Below are positions 42,333 through 50,622 of a DNA stretch of 64,000 nucleotides, in pieces. The notes below the pieces were generated by a model that ran no database searches, had not been told where the DNA came from, and saw only the letters and a program-made list of their open reading frames with translations. This stretch comes from Geobacter sp. (lineage in GTDB: Bacteria > Desulfobacterota > Desulfuromonadia > Geobacterales > Geobacteraceae): NCBI GenBank assembly GCA_003490025.1, contig DNJC01000112.1, positions 16,398-80,397 of the forward strand, given 5' to 3'. Within the stretch, counting starts at the first letter, position 1, and the number at the start of each line of letters is the position of its first letter. Made by a program: the position numbers and the translations under genes.

Positions 42333-42710
42333 CTAACGCTCCAGCACCACCATGGCTATGGCGCATCCCGCATCGTGGGAGAGCGACAGGAAACAGCCGC
42401 CGAGCCCCGCCTGGTTGAAAAGTTCCTCGGCCCGCCGGTAAAGCTTCAGCTCCGGTTTGCCAAGTGCGTCGTTGACCACTTCCATGTCCTTCCAACTGAT
42501 ACCGTCGCGCAGACCGGTGCCTAGTGCTTTCAGAAAAGCCTCCTTGGCAGCGAAACGCAAGGCATAGTGCTGGGCACCCCGTTTCTTCGCGGAGCAGTAG
42601 GCCATTTCTCCAGCTGTGAAAAGCCTTTCGAACAGTGAGTCGTTCCCCTGCTTCAGGAAGTTTTCGAAGCGGGTAATATCTACTATGTCAACGCCTGTGC
42701 CGAATATCAA
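42333..42710 (-). CDS. acpS: Holo-[acyl-carrier-protein] synthase
   Basis: Transfers 4'-phosphopantetheine from CoA to acyl carrier protein. The 125-residue protein has the GTGVDIVDITRFE N-terminus with the metal-binding Asp and the RFAAKEAFLKALGTG motif with its Glu, plus LSLSHDAGCAIAMVVLE at the end. It is directly followed by the NAD(P)HX repair gene, as in E. coli-like neighbours elsewhere. Confidence 0.94.
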   Translation of the reverse strand: MIFGTGVDIVDITRFENFLKQGNDSLFERLFTAGEMAYCSAKKRGAQHYALRFAAKEAFLKALGTGLRDGISWKDMEVVNDALGKPELKLYRRAEELFNQAGLGGCFLSLSHDAGCAIAMVVLER

Positions 42711-42718
42711 AAAAAAAC

Positions 42719-42765
42719 TCCTTGATCGAACCGATCAGTCGGATCGGTCCGATCTGTCTGATACT
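42719..42765. repeat. Short array of TCGGATCGG-like nonamers
   Basis: Degenerate 9-base units (CCGATCAGT, CGGATCGGT, CCGATCTGT) just upstream of acpS. They resemble the GGTCGGACN units inside the 3' end of dxs 1.3 kb away. Confidence 0.6.
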
Positions 42766-42811
42766 ATAATCTTTCCCGAGAAACGCACAACCACAAAAAG
42801 CATACGCTCAC

Positions 42812-44053
42812 TCAGTCGCCTGTCTTGCCCACTGCAGGCGGGAGTGATTCCCGCCACTGGCGCATCACCCCCGGCAGGTCGAGCGACCAGTCGGAAAGGG
42901 CCTGCGCCACCGCTTTCTCCATGGGGACCCGCTCCCCCAGATGCTTCAATACCTGCTGGACCGCGTACCAGCCGTAGCGCGACACCATGAACTGCGTCAT
43001 GGAGTAGCTCTGCTGGTAGGCGACGGCCGCCTCGCCCCCCGCCATCGAGGTGAAGGAGCCGGAAAGCGTCGAAAGCGGCATCACCGCTTTACCGGCACCA
43101 AGGACAGGGGTGTGGCGCGGAGCGAACTCCTTCCATTCCTCGATCTGGGCCAGCCCCTCGTTGAACCAGGTCGGGACGTTGCCGTGGGTCAGCTCGGCGA
43201 CCAGGACATGGGTGAACTCGTGGAAGATGATCCCCCGCATCTGCGGGGTGAGCTTCGTGGCGCTCCCGACGGGGAGACGGATCTTGCCGTCGTAGAGCCC
43301 GCCGGACCAGTCCGGCCCGCCGGTCACGCTGCTGTAATCGCTCTTGGTGTAGAGGAGCACCGGAATCCGCGTGGTGGGGAATACTCCGAGGTCGGCGCCG
43401 ACCGAGCTGTAGGCCCTCTCCAGGGCGTCCAGCACCTCGGCGGAGAGCCCCGGCGGGAGTTCCGCATCGAAGCTCAGGTCGAACATGGAGCTGAACCCCT
43501 TGTCCATCTTCGACTCCACCGGGAGTTCCCGCTCCGCTTTATCCATCAGGGGCGCTACCTTCTTGTTCGCCGGGTCGAGTTCCTTCACCCGCCGCCAGAT
43601 GGCTATTGCCCCGTTGAGATCTCCCGTGTCGTAGCTGATCTTCCCCAGGTAGAGGAGCGGCTCCGGGTTCTCCCCGGCCGCCTGCAGTTCGGTCCTCGAC
43701 GCGTCGTAATTCTTGGCGTAGTAAAGCGCGATGCCGCGCATGAGGCCGAGATCCTTCGCATCCGGCGCAAGTTCCCGCGCCAGCGCGAAGTGGGCTGCCG
43801 CCTGTTCGTACCGGCTCGACTTCAGCTCACGCTGCCCCACCTGCGCGTAAGCGGTGGCGAGGCTCTTCCGCAGGGCGAGGTCGTAGGGAAAGAGCGAGAC
43901 AGCCGCCTTGAGCTCGTCCAGCGCCTGCTCGTACTCGCCCCGGTCGATCATTTCCCGGGCCTTTGAGCTGTAGGAGGAGGAATCGCCGCCGTGCGCGGCC
44001 GTGACGAAGAGGGCGAGGGTCAGCAGCAGGAGTGCGGCGCGGCGGGGCGTCAT
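42812..44053 (-). CDS. TPR protein with MA-like metallopeptidase domain
   Basis: A 413-residue secreted protein: signal peptide (1-22), TPR repeats (about 30-185) and a C-terminal peptidase-MA-like domain with the zinc motif HEFTH and, 18 residues on, the third ligand in FNEGLAQIEEW. It should be a periplasmic gluzincin-type protease or a related scaffold. The ATG overlaps the dxs stop by 4 bases (ATGA), so it is expressed with dxs. No substrate is known. Confidence 0.83.
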   Translation of the reverse strand: MTPRRAALLLLTLALFVTAAHGGDSSSYSSKAREMIDRGEYEQALDELKAAVSLFPYDLALRKSLATAYAQVGQRELKSSRYEQAAAHFALARELAPDAKDLGLMRGIALYYAKNYDASRTELQAAGENPEPLLYLGKISYDTGDLNGAIAIWRRVKELDPANKKVAPLMDKAERELPVESKMDKGFSSMFDLSFDAELPPGLSAEVLDALERAYSSVGADLGVFPTTRIPVLLYTKSDYSSVTGGPDWSGGLYDGKIRLPVGSATKLTPQMRGIIFHEFTHVLVAELTHGNVPTWFNEGLAQIEEWKEFAPRHTPVLGAGKAVMPLSTLSGSFTSMAGGEAAVAYQQSYSMTQFMVSRYGWYAVQQVLKHLGERVPMEKAVAQALSDWSLDLPGVMRQWRESLPPAVGKTGD

Positions 44054-46041
44054 GGCCGGTCGGACAGGTCGGACAGGTCGGACAGGTCGGACAGGTCGGA
44101 CTGGTCGGACTGGTCGGACTGGTCGGACTGGTCGGACGGGTCGGACAGGGCCGGAAGGTCGGACGGCGGCCGGCCTATGGCGTGGCGGATGCTTCCGGCT
44201 ATGCCGGCGGCGTCGAGCCCGTAGGCGGCCTTCAGCTCGGCCTGCTCGCCCTGCTCGATGTAGCTGTCGGGATAACCGAGACGGAGCACCCGCACGCCGG
44301 TCACCTCGCTCTCTTCGAGAAGCTCCAGGATGGCGGTGCCGAATCCTCCCTGGAGGACGTTTTCCTCGACGGTGACCAGGAACCTGCTCCCGGCCAGGGC
44401 GAGGATCCGGTCGCGGTCGAGCGGCTTGATGAACCGGGCGTTCAAAACGCTCAGTTCCACCCCCTCGAGGGCGAGGGCAGCTGCCGCCTGCAGGGCGGGC
44501 TGCACCATGGTGCCGACCGCTATGATGGCGCCGTCCTTGCCGCCTCTCAACAGCTCCCCGGTCCCCACCGGAATCGGCGCGAGGATCTGGTCCATCGGAA
44601 CACCGAGCCCGTTTCCCCGCGGGTAGCGGACCGCCGACGGCCCTGGCAACGAAAGCGCCGTCACCAGCATGTGCTGCAGTTCGTTCTCGTCCTTGGGGGC
44701 CATGACGGTCAGCCCCGGAAGCTGACGCAGGTACGACAGGTCGAAGACGCCGTGGTGGGTCGGCCCGTCGTTTCCCACCACCCCCGCGCGGTCAACGGCC
44801 AGCAGCACCGGGAGATCCTGCAGACAGACGTCGTGGCAGACCTGGTCGAAGCCGCGCTGCAGGAAGGAGGAGTAGAGCGCCACGACCGGACGGAACCCCT
44901 CCGCAGCGAGCCCGGCGGCAAAGGTGATGGCATGCTGCTCGGCGATGCCGACGTCGAAGAAGCGGTCGGGGAACTCCTTGGCAAAGGGAGTGAGGCCGGT
45001 GCCGTCCGGCATGGCCGCCGTCACCGCCACTATCTTCTCGTTCTCCAGGGCGAGCCTCTTCACGGTCTCGCCGAAGACGGCCGTGTAGGAGGCAGCGCCT
45101 CCCTTCCCCTTGAGGACCTTTCCCGTCTGCGGGTCGAAGGGGCCGACGCCGTGAAAGAGCGACGGGTTCGCCTCGGCCGCCGGGTATCCCTTCCCCTTCT
45201 TGGTCAGCACGTGGATCAGCACCGCGTCGTCGAAGTTCTTCACCTTCTCCAGGGTCAGCAAAAGCTTAGGGATGTCGTGCCCGTCGATGGGGCCGATGTA
45301 CTCGAAGCCGAACGCCTCGAACAGCATCCCCGGGGTGAAGAGCCCCTTGAGAGATTCCTCGGCCCTCTTGGCGATCTTCAGCACCGACCTGCCGAACATC
45401 GGCAGCCCCTCCAGGAACGCCTCCAGGTCCTTCTTCGCCCGGTGTACGTGCTCGCTGGTGATGGTGCGGGAGAGGAGGTTGGAGAGGGCGCCCACGTTCT
45501 CCGAGATGGACATCTCGTTGTCGTTGAGGATCACCACGAGGTCCTTGTTCAATTCCCCCGCGTGGTTCAGCCCCTCCAGGGCGATGCCGCCGGTCATGGA
45601 GCCGTCGCCTATCACGGCCAGCACCTTGTTGTGGCGCTTTTTCAGGTCGCGGGCGACGGCGAAGCCGAGGGCGGCCGAGATGGAGGTGGAGGAGTGCCCG
45701 ACGTCGAAAGAGTCGTGCGGAGACTCGGCCCGCTTGGGAAAGCCGCTGATGCCGCCCAGCTTGCGGAGCGTTCCGAAGTTCTCGTTTCTCCCGGTCAGGA
45801 GCTTGTGGGCGTAGGCCTGGTGCCCGACGTCCCAGACGATCTTGTCCAGTGGCGAGTCGAACACCCTGTGCAGGGCGATGGTGAGTTCGACCACCCCGAG
45901 ACTCGGGGCGAGGTGGCCGCCGTTTGCGGCGCAAGTCTCGATGATGCGTGCGCGCAGCTCGCAGGCCAGTATCTCCAGTTCGCGCAGGGAAAGCGCCTTC
46001 AGCTGGCGCGGGTCGATGATTCCATCCAGGATGGAGGGCAT
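44050..46041 (-). CDS. dxs: 1-deoxy-D-xylulose-5-phosphate synthase
   Basis: First enzyme of the MEP isoprenoid pathway: thiamine-diphosphate-dependent condensation of pyruvate and glyceraldehyde 3-phosphate. The 663-residue protein has HQAYAHKLLTGR, the ThDP motif GDGSMTGGIALEGLNHAG, the transketolase pyrimidine-binding domain (GIAEQHAITFAAGLA) and the C-terminal domain. It ends in about ten SDP/SDQ/SDL/SDR tripeptides encoded by a nonamer repeat, about 35 residues more than usual. The ATG at 46041 overlaps the ispA stop (TAATG) with AAAGGAAA before it. Confidence 0.96.
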   Translation of the reverse strand: MPSILDGIIDPRQLKALSLRELEILACELRARIIETCAANGGHLAPSLGVVELTIALHRVFDSPLDKIVWDVGHQAYAHKLLTGRNENFGTLRKLGGISGFPKRAESPHDSFDVGHSSTSISAALGFAVARDLKKRHNKVLAVIGDGSMTGGIALEGLNHAGELNKDLVVILNDNEMSISENVGALSNLLSRTITSEHVHRAKKDLEAFLEGLPMFGRSVLKIAKRAEESLKGLFTPGMLFEAFGFEYIGPIDGHDIPKLLLTLEKVKNFDDAVLIHVLTKKGKGYPAAEANPSLFHGVGPFDPQTGKVLKGKGGAASYTAVFGETVKRLALENEKIVAVTAAMPDGTGLTPFAKEFPDRFFDVGIAEQHAITFAAGLAAEGFRPVVALYSSFLQRGFDQVCHDVCLQDLPVLLAVDRAGVVGNDGPTHHGVFDLSYLRQLPGLTVMAPKDENELQHMLVTALSLPGPSAVRYPRGNGLGVPMDQILAPIPVGTGELLRGGKDGAIIAVGTMVQPALQAAAALALEGVELSVLNARFIKPLDRDRILALAGSRFLVTVEENVLQGGFGTAILELLEESEVTGVRVLRLGYPDSYIEQGEQAELKAAYGLDAAGIAGSIRHAIGRPPSDLPALSDPSDQSDQSDQSDQSDLSDLSDLSDLSDRP
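44056..44148. repeat. Nonamer tandem repeat inside the 3' end of dxs
   Basis: About ten units of GGTCGGACA, GGTCGGACT or GGTCGGACG in direct tandem, in frame, coding for Ser-Asp-Leu/Gln on the minus strand. Units come in two blocks (four ACA-type, four ACT-type), a sign of stepwise slippage. Confidence 0.93.
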
Positions 46042-46928
46042 TACGATTTCCTTTTGACTATGTACGAAGCGATGGCGCGCAACGGCTCGGCCCGGTCGTC
46101 GAAGCTCTCCAGGGCCTGGAGCGCCATGTCCACCAGCTCGCATGCCCGCGCCTTGGACGCCTCCAGCCCGACGAGCGCCGGATAGGTCGCCTTGCCGCGG
46201 GCCTGGTCGCTTCCTGCGTCCTTGCCGAGTTCCTCGGTGGTCCCCTCCACGTCCAGGACGTCGTCCGCTATCTGGAAGGCGAGCCCTATCGCCTCCCCGT
46301 AGCGGGAAAGAAGCGCCAGCCGCTCTTCGCCGGCTCCCCCGATGATGGCGCCCGCGCGCACCGAGGCGCGGATCAGGGCTCCGGTCTTGTGGGTATGGAT
46401 GTAAGAGAGGGTCGCCAGGTCTATTTCCTCTTTCCCCTCGCTCTCCATGTCGACCATCTGGCCGCCGACCATGCCCCGGGAGCCGGCAGCGTAGGCGATC
46501 TCATGAATGACCCTGAGGCGCGCCGCCGGGTCGATCCCTTCGCCGTCGCCGGCGAGGAGGATGAACGCCTCGGTCAGCAGTGCGTCGCCGGCCAGGATGG
46601 CTGTCGCTTCGCCGAACACCTTGTGATTGGTTGGGTTTCCCCTGCGGAAGTCGTCGTCGTCCATGGCGGGGAGGTCGTCGTGGATCAGGGAATAGGTGTG
46701 GATCATCTCCATGGCGCACGCCGCCGGCAGGGCCGATTTCACCGTCCCCCCCACCGCCTCGCAGGCCGCCAGGAGGAGCACCGGGCGGACCCTCTTGCCG
46801 CCGGCGAATACCGAATAGCGCATGGAGCCGTGCAGGGAGGCCGGCAGTTCACCGCCGGGCGGCAGGAACCGCTCCAGGGCCTGGTCTACCAGCTGGCATC
46901 TCTGTTTCAGGTAATCCTTCAGATCCAT
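46041..46928 (-). CDS. ispA: Short-chain polyprenyl (farnesyl) diphosphate synthase
   Basis: Condenses isopentenyl and dimethylallyl diphosphates to geranyl or farnesyl diphosphate. The 295-residue protein has the first Asp-rich motif DDLPAMDDDDFRRG, the second DDVLD and the GKATYPALVGLE segment. Start at 46928, giving MDLKDYLKQR as in close relatives; the upstream open frame lacks a ribosome site. It sits between xseB and dxs, the common xseA-xseB-ispA-dxs order. Confidence 0.94.
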   Translation of the reverse strand: MDLKDYLKQRCQLVDQALERFLPPGGELPASLHGSMRYSVFAGGKRVRPVLLLAACEAVGGTVKSALPAACAMEMIHTYSLIHDDLPAMDDDDFRRGNPTNHKVFGEATAILAGDALLTEAFILLAGDGEGIDPAARLRVIHEIAYAAGSRGMVGGQMVDMESEGKEEIDLATLSYIHTHKTGALIRASVRAGAIIGGAGEERLALLSRYGEAIGLAFQIADDVLDVEGTTEELGKDAGSDQARGKATYPALVGLEASKARACELVDMALQALESFDDRAEPLRAIASYIVKRKS

Positions 46929-47007
46929 AGATATTCTCGCTTTGCTCCTACAGGTTGATTTTAGCTGCATTGAAGCAGGCCTGTTCGGCCAACACCTGCA
47001 CTGGATC

Positions 47008-47235
47008 CTATTCTTCCTCTTCAAACGGCCTGGTGGTGAAACTCCCGTCTCTTTGCTTGATCAGGAGTTCGACCTTCCGCTCGGCCTCGTTCAACTTCTT
47101 GCTGCAGAAGGCGGAGTACTTCACCCCCTCCTCGAACGCCTTGAGGGAATCGTCCAGGGAAAGTTCCCCACCCTCGAGCTTCTTGACGACATCCTCGAGC
47201 TTCTTCAGCGCGGTCTCGAACTTCTCGACTGCCAT
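47008..47235 (-). CDS. xseB: Exodeoxyribonuclease VII small subunit
   Basis: The 75-residue helical protein (FETALKKLEDVVKKLEGGEL then LEEGVKY-like motif SLKAFEEGVKYS) binds the XseA large subunit in exonuclease VII, which degrades single-stranded DNA. It starts about 165 bases after xseA and precedes ispA. Length is that of the family. Confidence 0.93.
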   Translation of the reverse strand: MAVEKFETALKKLEDVVKKLEGGELSLDDSLKAFEEGVKYSAFCSKKLNEAERKVELLIKQRDGSFTTRPFEEEE

Positions 47236-47400
47236 TGGTTATCCTCTTATTTATTGTGTGCGGCGGAGGCGATAGCCCCCATTTATGTTTCCGGTTACCG
47301 CGCCCGCCGGCTCCCCTCGCGGCCGTAGCCGGACAAACCCCCGCCCCTCTCCCATCCAGCTCACTCACCCATCATTAAACTCGGGAAAAGTGATCGCTTA

Positions 47401-48777
47401 TTATACCGATCGTGGGGGTGCCGTCAAGGATTCACTCTCCCCGCGGGAGGCGTCCACGGTGCAGAGCGCGGAACCGGAAGCGAAGCGGAGTTCCAGCCTG
47501 TCGCCGGGCGCCACCTGGCTGTTGTGCCGCACCACGGAGCGCTCCGGGAGCTTGCGGACGATGCTGTAGCCGCGCGACAGGGTGGCAAGTGGCGAGACGG
47601 CGTTGAGGGTCCCGGAGGCAAGTCCCACGCTCTCCGAGGCGCAGGCCAGGCGGCGGATCATGGCGTGGTCCATGCGCAGCGACAGGGTCGCCAGCCGCTC
47701 CGCGCTTCGCTCAAGCGTAAGGGCCGGACTCTGCCGGGCGAGCCTTGCCGAAAGGGTGACGATCCTCTCCGAGGCGTCATCAAGAATCAGCCCCGCCTCG
47801 CGCACGAGCCTCGCGTCGAGCGAGTCTACCCGCTGGGAGAGGTGGCCGAGGATACGGCTTGGGTCGGTCACGGCCCGCGCCAGCGCCGTCACCAGGGCTC
47901 GGGCCCTCTCCAGTCGCCGCAGTTGCGACACGTCGAGCCGGTGCGCCAGGGCTTCCAGCTCCGCCGTCAGCTCGTCCTTGCTCCGGACCACCAGCTCCGC
48001 GGCCGCCGACGGAGTGGCGGCCCTGAGGTCGGAGACGAAATCGGCTATGGTGAAGTCGATCTCGTGCCCCACCGCCGAGATGATCGGGACCGCGGAGCGG
48101 TGGATGGCGCGAGCCACGACCTCCTCGTTGAAGGCCCACAGGTCCTCGAGAGAGCCGCCGCCGCGCCCGACGATCATCACGTCGACGTTTCCCACCCGGT
48201 TCAGATCGTCGATGGCCGAGGCTATCTCGATTGCAGCCCCCTCCCCCTGGACCCGCACCGGCGCGATCAGCAGTTCGACGTTGGCGAAGCGGCGCGACAA
48301 CACGGTGAGGATGTCCCTGATGGCTGCGCCGGTGGGAGAGGTGACGATGCCGATCTTCCTGGGAAGCTTCGGGATCTCGCTTTTGTGCAGCTCCGAGAAG
48401 AGACCCTCCTTGGCAAGCCTCTCCTTTAGCTGGATGAAGGCGAGCTGCAGCCCCCCTATCCCCTGCGGTTCCAGGTAGTCGGCCACCAGTTGGTACTCGC
48501 CGCGCGGCTCGAAAAGGGTGAGCCTGCCTCGAAGCAGCACGCGCATCCCGTCCTTGGGGGTGAACTTGATGGAGCGGGCGGCGTTGCGGAACATGACGCA
48601 GCGGATCTGGGCGCCGGCATCCTTGAGCGTGAAGTAGCAGTGCCCCGACTGCGGGCAGGCGAGGTTGGAGATCTCCCCCTCGACCCAGACCTGCTCGAAA
48701 TTCTCCTCCAGCAGGCCGCGCACCAGCGCCGTCAGGGCGCTCACCGTGAGGACGCGCCGCTCCTTGAAAAGTTCCAC
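47401..48777 (-). CDS. xseA: Exodeoxyribonuclease VII large subunit
   Basis: Catalytic subunit of exonuclease VII. The 458-residue protein has an N-terminal OB fold (VWVEGEISNLACPQSGHCYF), the central catalytic domain (GVVTSPTGAAIRDIL-like IGIVTSPTGAAIRDIL, VGRGGGSLEDLWAFNEE, SAVGHEIDFTI) and a long C-terminal coiled coil ending in LSRGYSIVR. I choose the GTG at 48777: GGAGG lies just upstream and the N-terminus then matches E. coli XseA. The frame is open much further, but that stretch is a translated REP element. Confidence 0.92.
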   Translation of the reverse strand: MELFKERRVLTVSALTALVRGLLEENFEQVWVEGEISNLACPQSGHCYFTLKDAGAQIRCVMFRNAARSIKFTPKDGMRVLLRGRLTLFEPRGEYQLVADYLEPQGIGGLQLAFIQLKERLAKEGLFSELHKSEIPKLPRKIGIVTSPTGAAIRDILTVLSRRFANVELLIAPVRVQGEGAAIEIASAIDDLNRVGNVDVMIVGRGGGSLEDLWAFNEEVVARAIHRSAVPIISAVGHEIDFTIADFVSDLRAATPSAAAELVVRSKDELTAELEALAHRLDVSQLRRLERARALVTALARAVTDPSRILGHLSQRVDSLDARLVREAGLILDDASERIVTLSARLARQSPALTLERSAERLATLSLRMDHAMIRRLACASESVGLASGTLNAVSPLATLSRGYSIVRKLPERSVVRHNSQVAPGDRLELRFASGSALCTVDASRGESESLTAPPRSV

Positions 48778-48837
48778 AAGACCTCCGGATGCAGCTTCTG
48801 ATGATCTGTCAGGCTCTCTATCGGCGGGTTTTTCACC

Positions 48838-48912
48838 CATCCCCACCCGGCCCTCCCCTTGAAGGGGAGGGAGCTTCATTGAACCTCGTTCCCAAGCTCC
48901 AGCTTGGGAACG
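48838..48912. repeat. REP-like pair upstream of xseA
   Basis: CATCCCCACCC, then the hairpin CCCTCCCCTT/AAGGGGAGGG (48851-48871), then a second perfect hairpin CGTTCCCAAGCT/AGCTTGGGAACG (48887-48912). A diverged copy of the second hairpin lies at 61521-61553. Confidence 0.8.
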
Positions 48913-49030
48913 CATCTGGGCATTCGATCCAGCATTGAGCCCTAGCACTGTGCCTGAACGCTCTGCCGTTCTATCATGGCGCCCCTCTCACTGTCAAACC
49001 GGTTGACCGTCACGCCGGGTCGATGATAGT

Positions 49031-50404
49031 ATGCCCGCCATGAAAAATTACCCTTATGTGATAACTGTTTCCTCCGAAAAAGGGGGGGTGGGCAAGACGA
49101 CACTGGCGACCAATCTCGCCATCTTCCTGAAGGCTCTCGACGAGAACCTCCCGGTCTCCATCTTCTCCTTTGACAACCATTTCACCATCGACAAGATGTT
49201 CTCCATCAAGGGGCAGAAGCTGACCGGCTCCGTCGCCGACCTGCTCCTGGAAACCAAGGCGCGGGACCTGTTGCACACCGGGCAGTACGGGGTGAACTAC
49301 ATCCCCTCCTCGACCTCCCTCCCTGAGTTGCGCGACTCGCTGAAGGGACCGATGGTGCTGGCTCGCCTGCTGGCTATGTCCGAGATCCCCGGGATACTGA
49401 TCATCGACACCCGCCCGGACCTCGACGTCCTGACCCAGAACGCACTCTACGCCGCCGACCGGGTCCTGGTCCCGATCAAGGACATGGCGAGCATGGACAA
49501 CTGCCGCAACATCTTCGAACTGTTCGACAAGAGGGGGCTGGACAGAAAGAGCCTCACGCTCATCCCCTGCCTGATCGACGAGCGGATCAAGTTCGAAGGG
49601 ATGTTCAAGGACCAGAAGACCCTTCTGAAGGCGTTCGCCATCAACCGCGGCTTCCGCTGCTCCGAAACCTTCATATCCAAGAGCCCCAAGGTCGAAAGCC
49701 TCAACACGAACCCGGACGGGAAGATCTACCCGATCCTCACCCACGGGCGCGGCACCGACGTCTACGGCCAGTTCACCGCGCTGGGACAGATAGCTCTCAA
49801 GGAGTTCTACGAGACCGAGGAGCCGAGGGCGGTTCTGTTCGACAAGTGGCAAAAGGAAGAGAACCAGCGCAAGAAGGAAGAGTACTACGGCAGGATGACC
49901 GGACTGAAGAGCGTCTGCCTCGCCTGCGGCAAGGAGCTGGACCAGCAGTCGCAGGTTTCCTACTACTGCGAGAGTTCGGACGGCGCCGCGAGCGGCTTCA
50001 TGGAAGCGGACTGCTTCACCGGGTTCCTGATCTCCGCCGTCTTCAAGATCGACCGGGAACTCCCGAAAGACGACCCGACCAGGCTGATGATACACCACAC
50101 GGCGCGGGAGTCCGTCTTCGTGCTCAACCCCGGGGATGGAGAGAGGGCCGGCACCATCGATTTCCACCGTTTCGATCTTGAGGGGAGCGAGCTTCTGAAG
50201 AAGAAGTATCCGCTGGCCCGCCTCCCGGAGCGCGACGGTTTCTCGGGGATACTGGAGGGGACCCTGGCAGGGTACGAGGGAGGGCTGCGCGACGCCTTCC
50301 TGATGGTTCACCCGGTGAACGGGGAAAACCCCGCGTCGATACTGGTGGATGAGAACTACCGGGAGATGCTCAGGCTGAAGAAGAGGATCGCGGCCCAGCT
50401 GTAA
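49031..50404 (+). CDS. Orphan ParA/MinD-like ATPase with Cys-containing C-terminal region
   Basis: A 457-residue protein. The N-terminal 260 residues are a ParA/MinD-type ATPase with deviant Walker A KGGVGKTT (17-24, including the signature first Lys) and Walker B-like GILIIDTRPDLD. The C-terminal 190 residues are not recognised; they contain Cys296, Cys299, Cys313 and Cys328 in a zinc-ribbon-like spacing (CLAC...YYC...DC). No parB or partner gene is adjacent; it is alone on the plus strand. The start may be ATG 49031 or ATG 49040. Chromosome or cell-pole positioning is a guess. Confidence 0.75.
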   Translation: MPAMKNYPYVITVSSEKGGVGKTTLATNLAIFLKALDENLPVSIFSFDNHFTIDKMFSIKGQKLTGSVADLLLETKARDLLHTGQYGVNYIPSSTSLPELRDSLKGPMVLARLLAMSEIPGILIIDTRPDLDVLTQNALYAADRVLVPIKDMASMDNCRNIFELFDKRGLDRKSLTLIPCLIDERIKFEGMFKDQKTLLKAFAINRGFRCSETFISKSPKVESLNTNPDGKIYPILTHGRGTDVYGQFTALGQIALKEFYETEEPRAVLFDKWQKEENQRKKEEYYGRMTGLKSVCLACGKELDQQSQVSYYCESSDGAASGFMEADCFTGFLISAVFKIDRELPKDDPTRLMIHHTARESVFVLNPGDGERAGTIDFHRFDLEGSELLKKKYPLARLPERDGFSGILEGTLAGYEGGLRDAFLMVHPVNGENPASILVDENYREMLRLKKRIAAQL

Positions 50405-50408
50405 AACC

Positions 50409-50622
50409 TGTTCAACGTTCAATGTTCAATGTTCAAGGTTAACCTCAACCCCATATACAAGAGCCTAGGTGCGGCCTTCAACGTTGAACGTTGAACGCTG
50501 AACATTGAACGGTTTTTCAGTTCAAGGCCGCAACCCGCGCGCCTTACTCCGCGGGGCTCGGATACAAGAGCCGCAGTGCGGCCTTCAACGCTGAACCTTG
50601 AACGTTGAACCTTGAACGGATT
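50409..50622. repeat. Large heptamer repeat cluster
   Basis: Three arrays of GTTCAAC/GTTGAAC-type units lie at 50409-50440, 50475-50510 and 50582-50618. The last two belong to a direct duplication with a period of about 105 bases that includes ATACAAGAGCC and GTGCGGCCTTCAACG. The array spans the whole gap between two convergent genes. Confidence 0.88.

Noticed and set aside
44056..44148. Regularly repeated 9-base units resembling a CRISPR array
   Set aside because: Units are contiguous without spacers, are in frame inside dxs and encode a tripeptide repeat. No cas gene is present.
48778..48948. Upstream extension of xseA to residue 1 of the long frame
   Set aside because: The added part is a REP element and unrelated sequence; the GTG with GGAGG upstream matches the family start.
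50409..50622. Possible CRISPR array
   Set aside because: Units are 7 bases in both orientations with no unique spacers of constant length.
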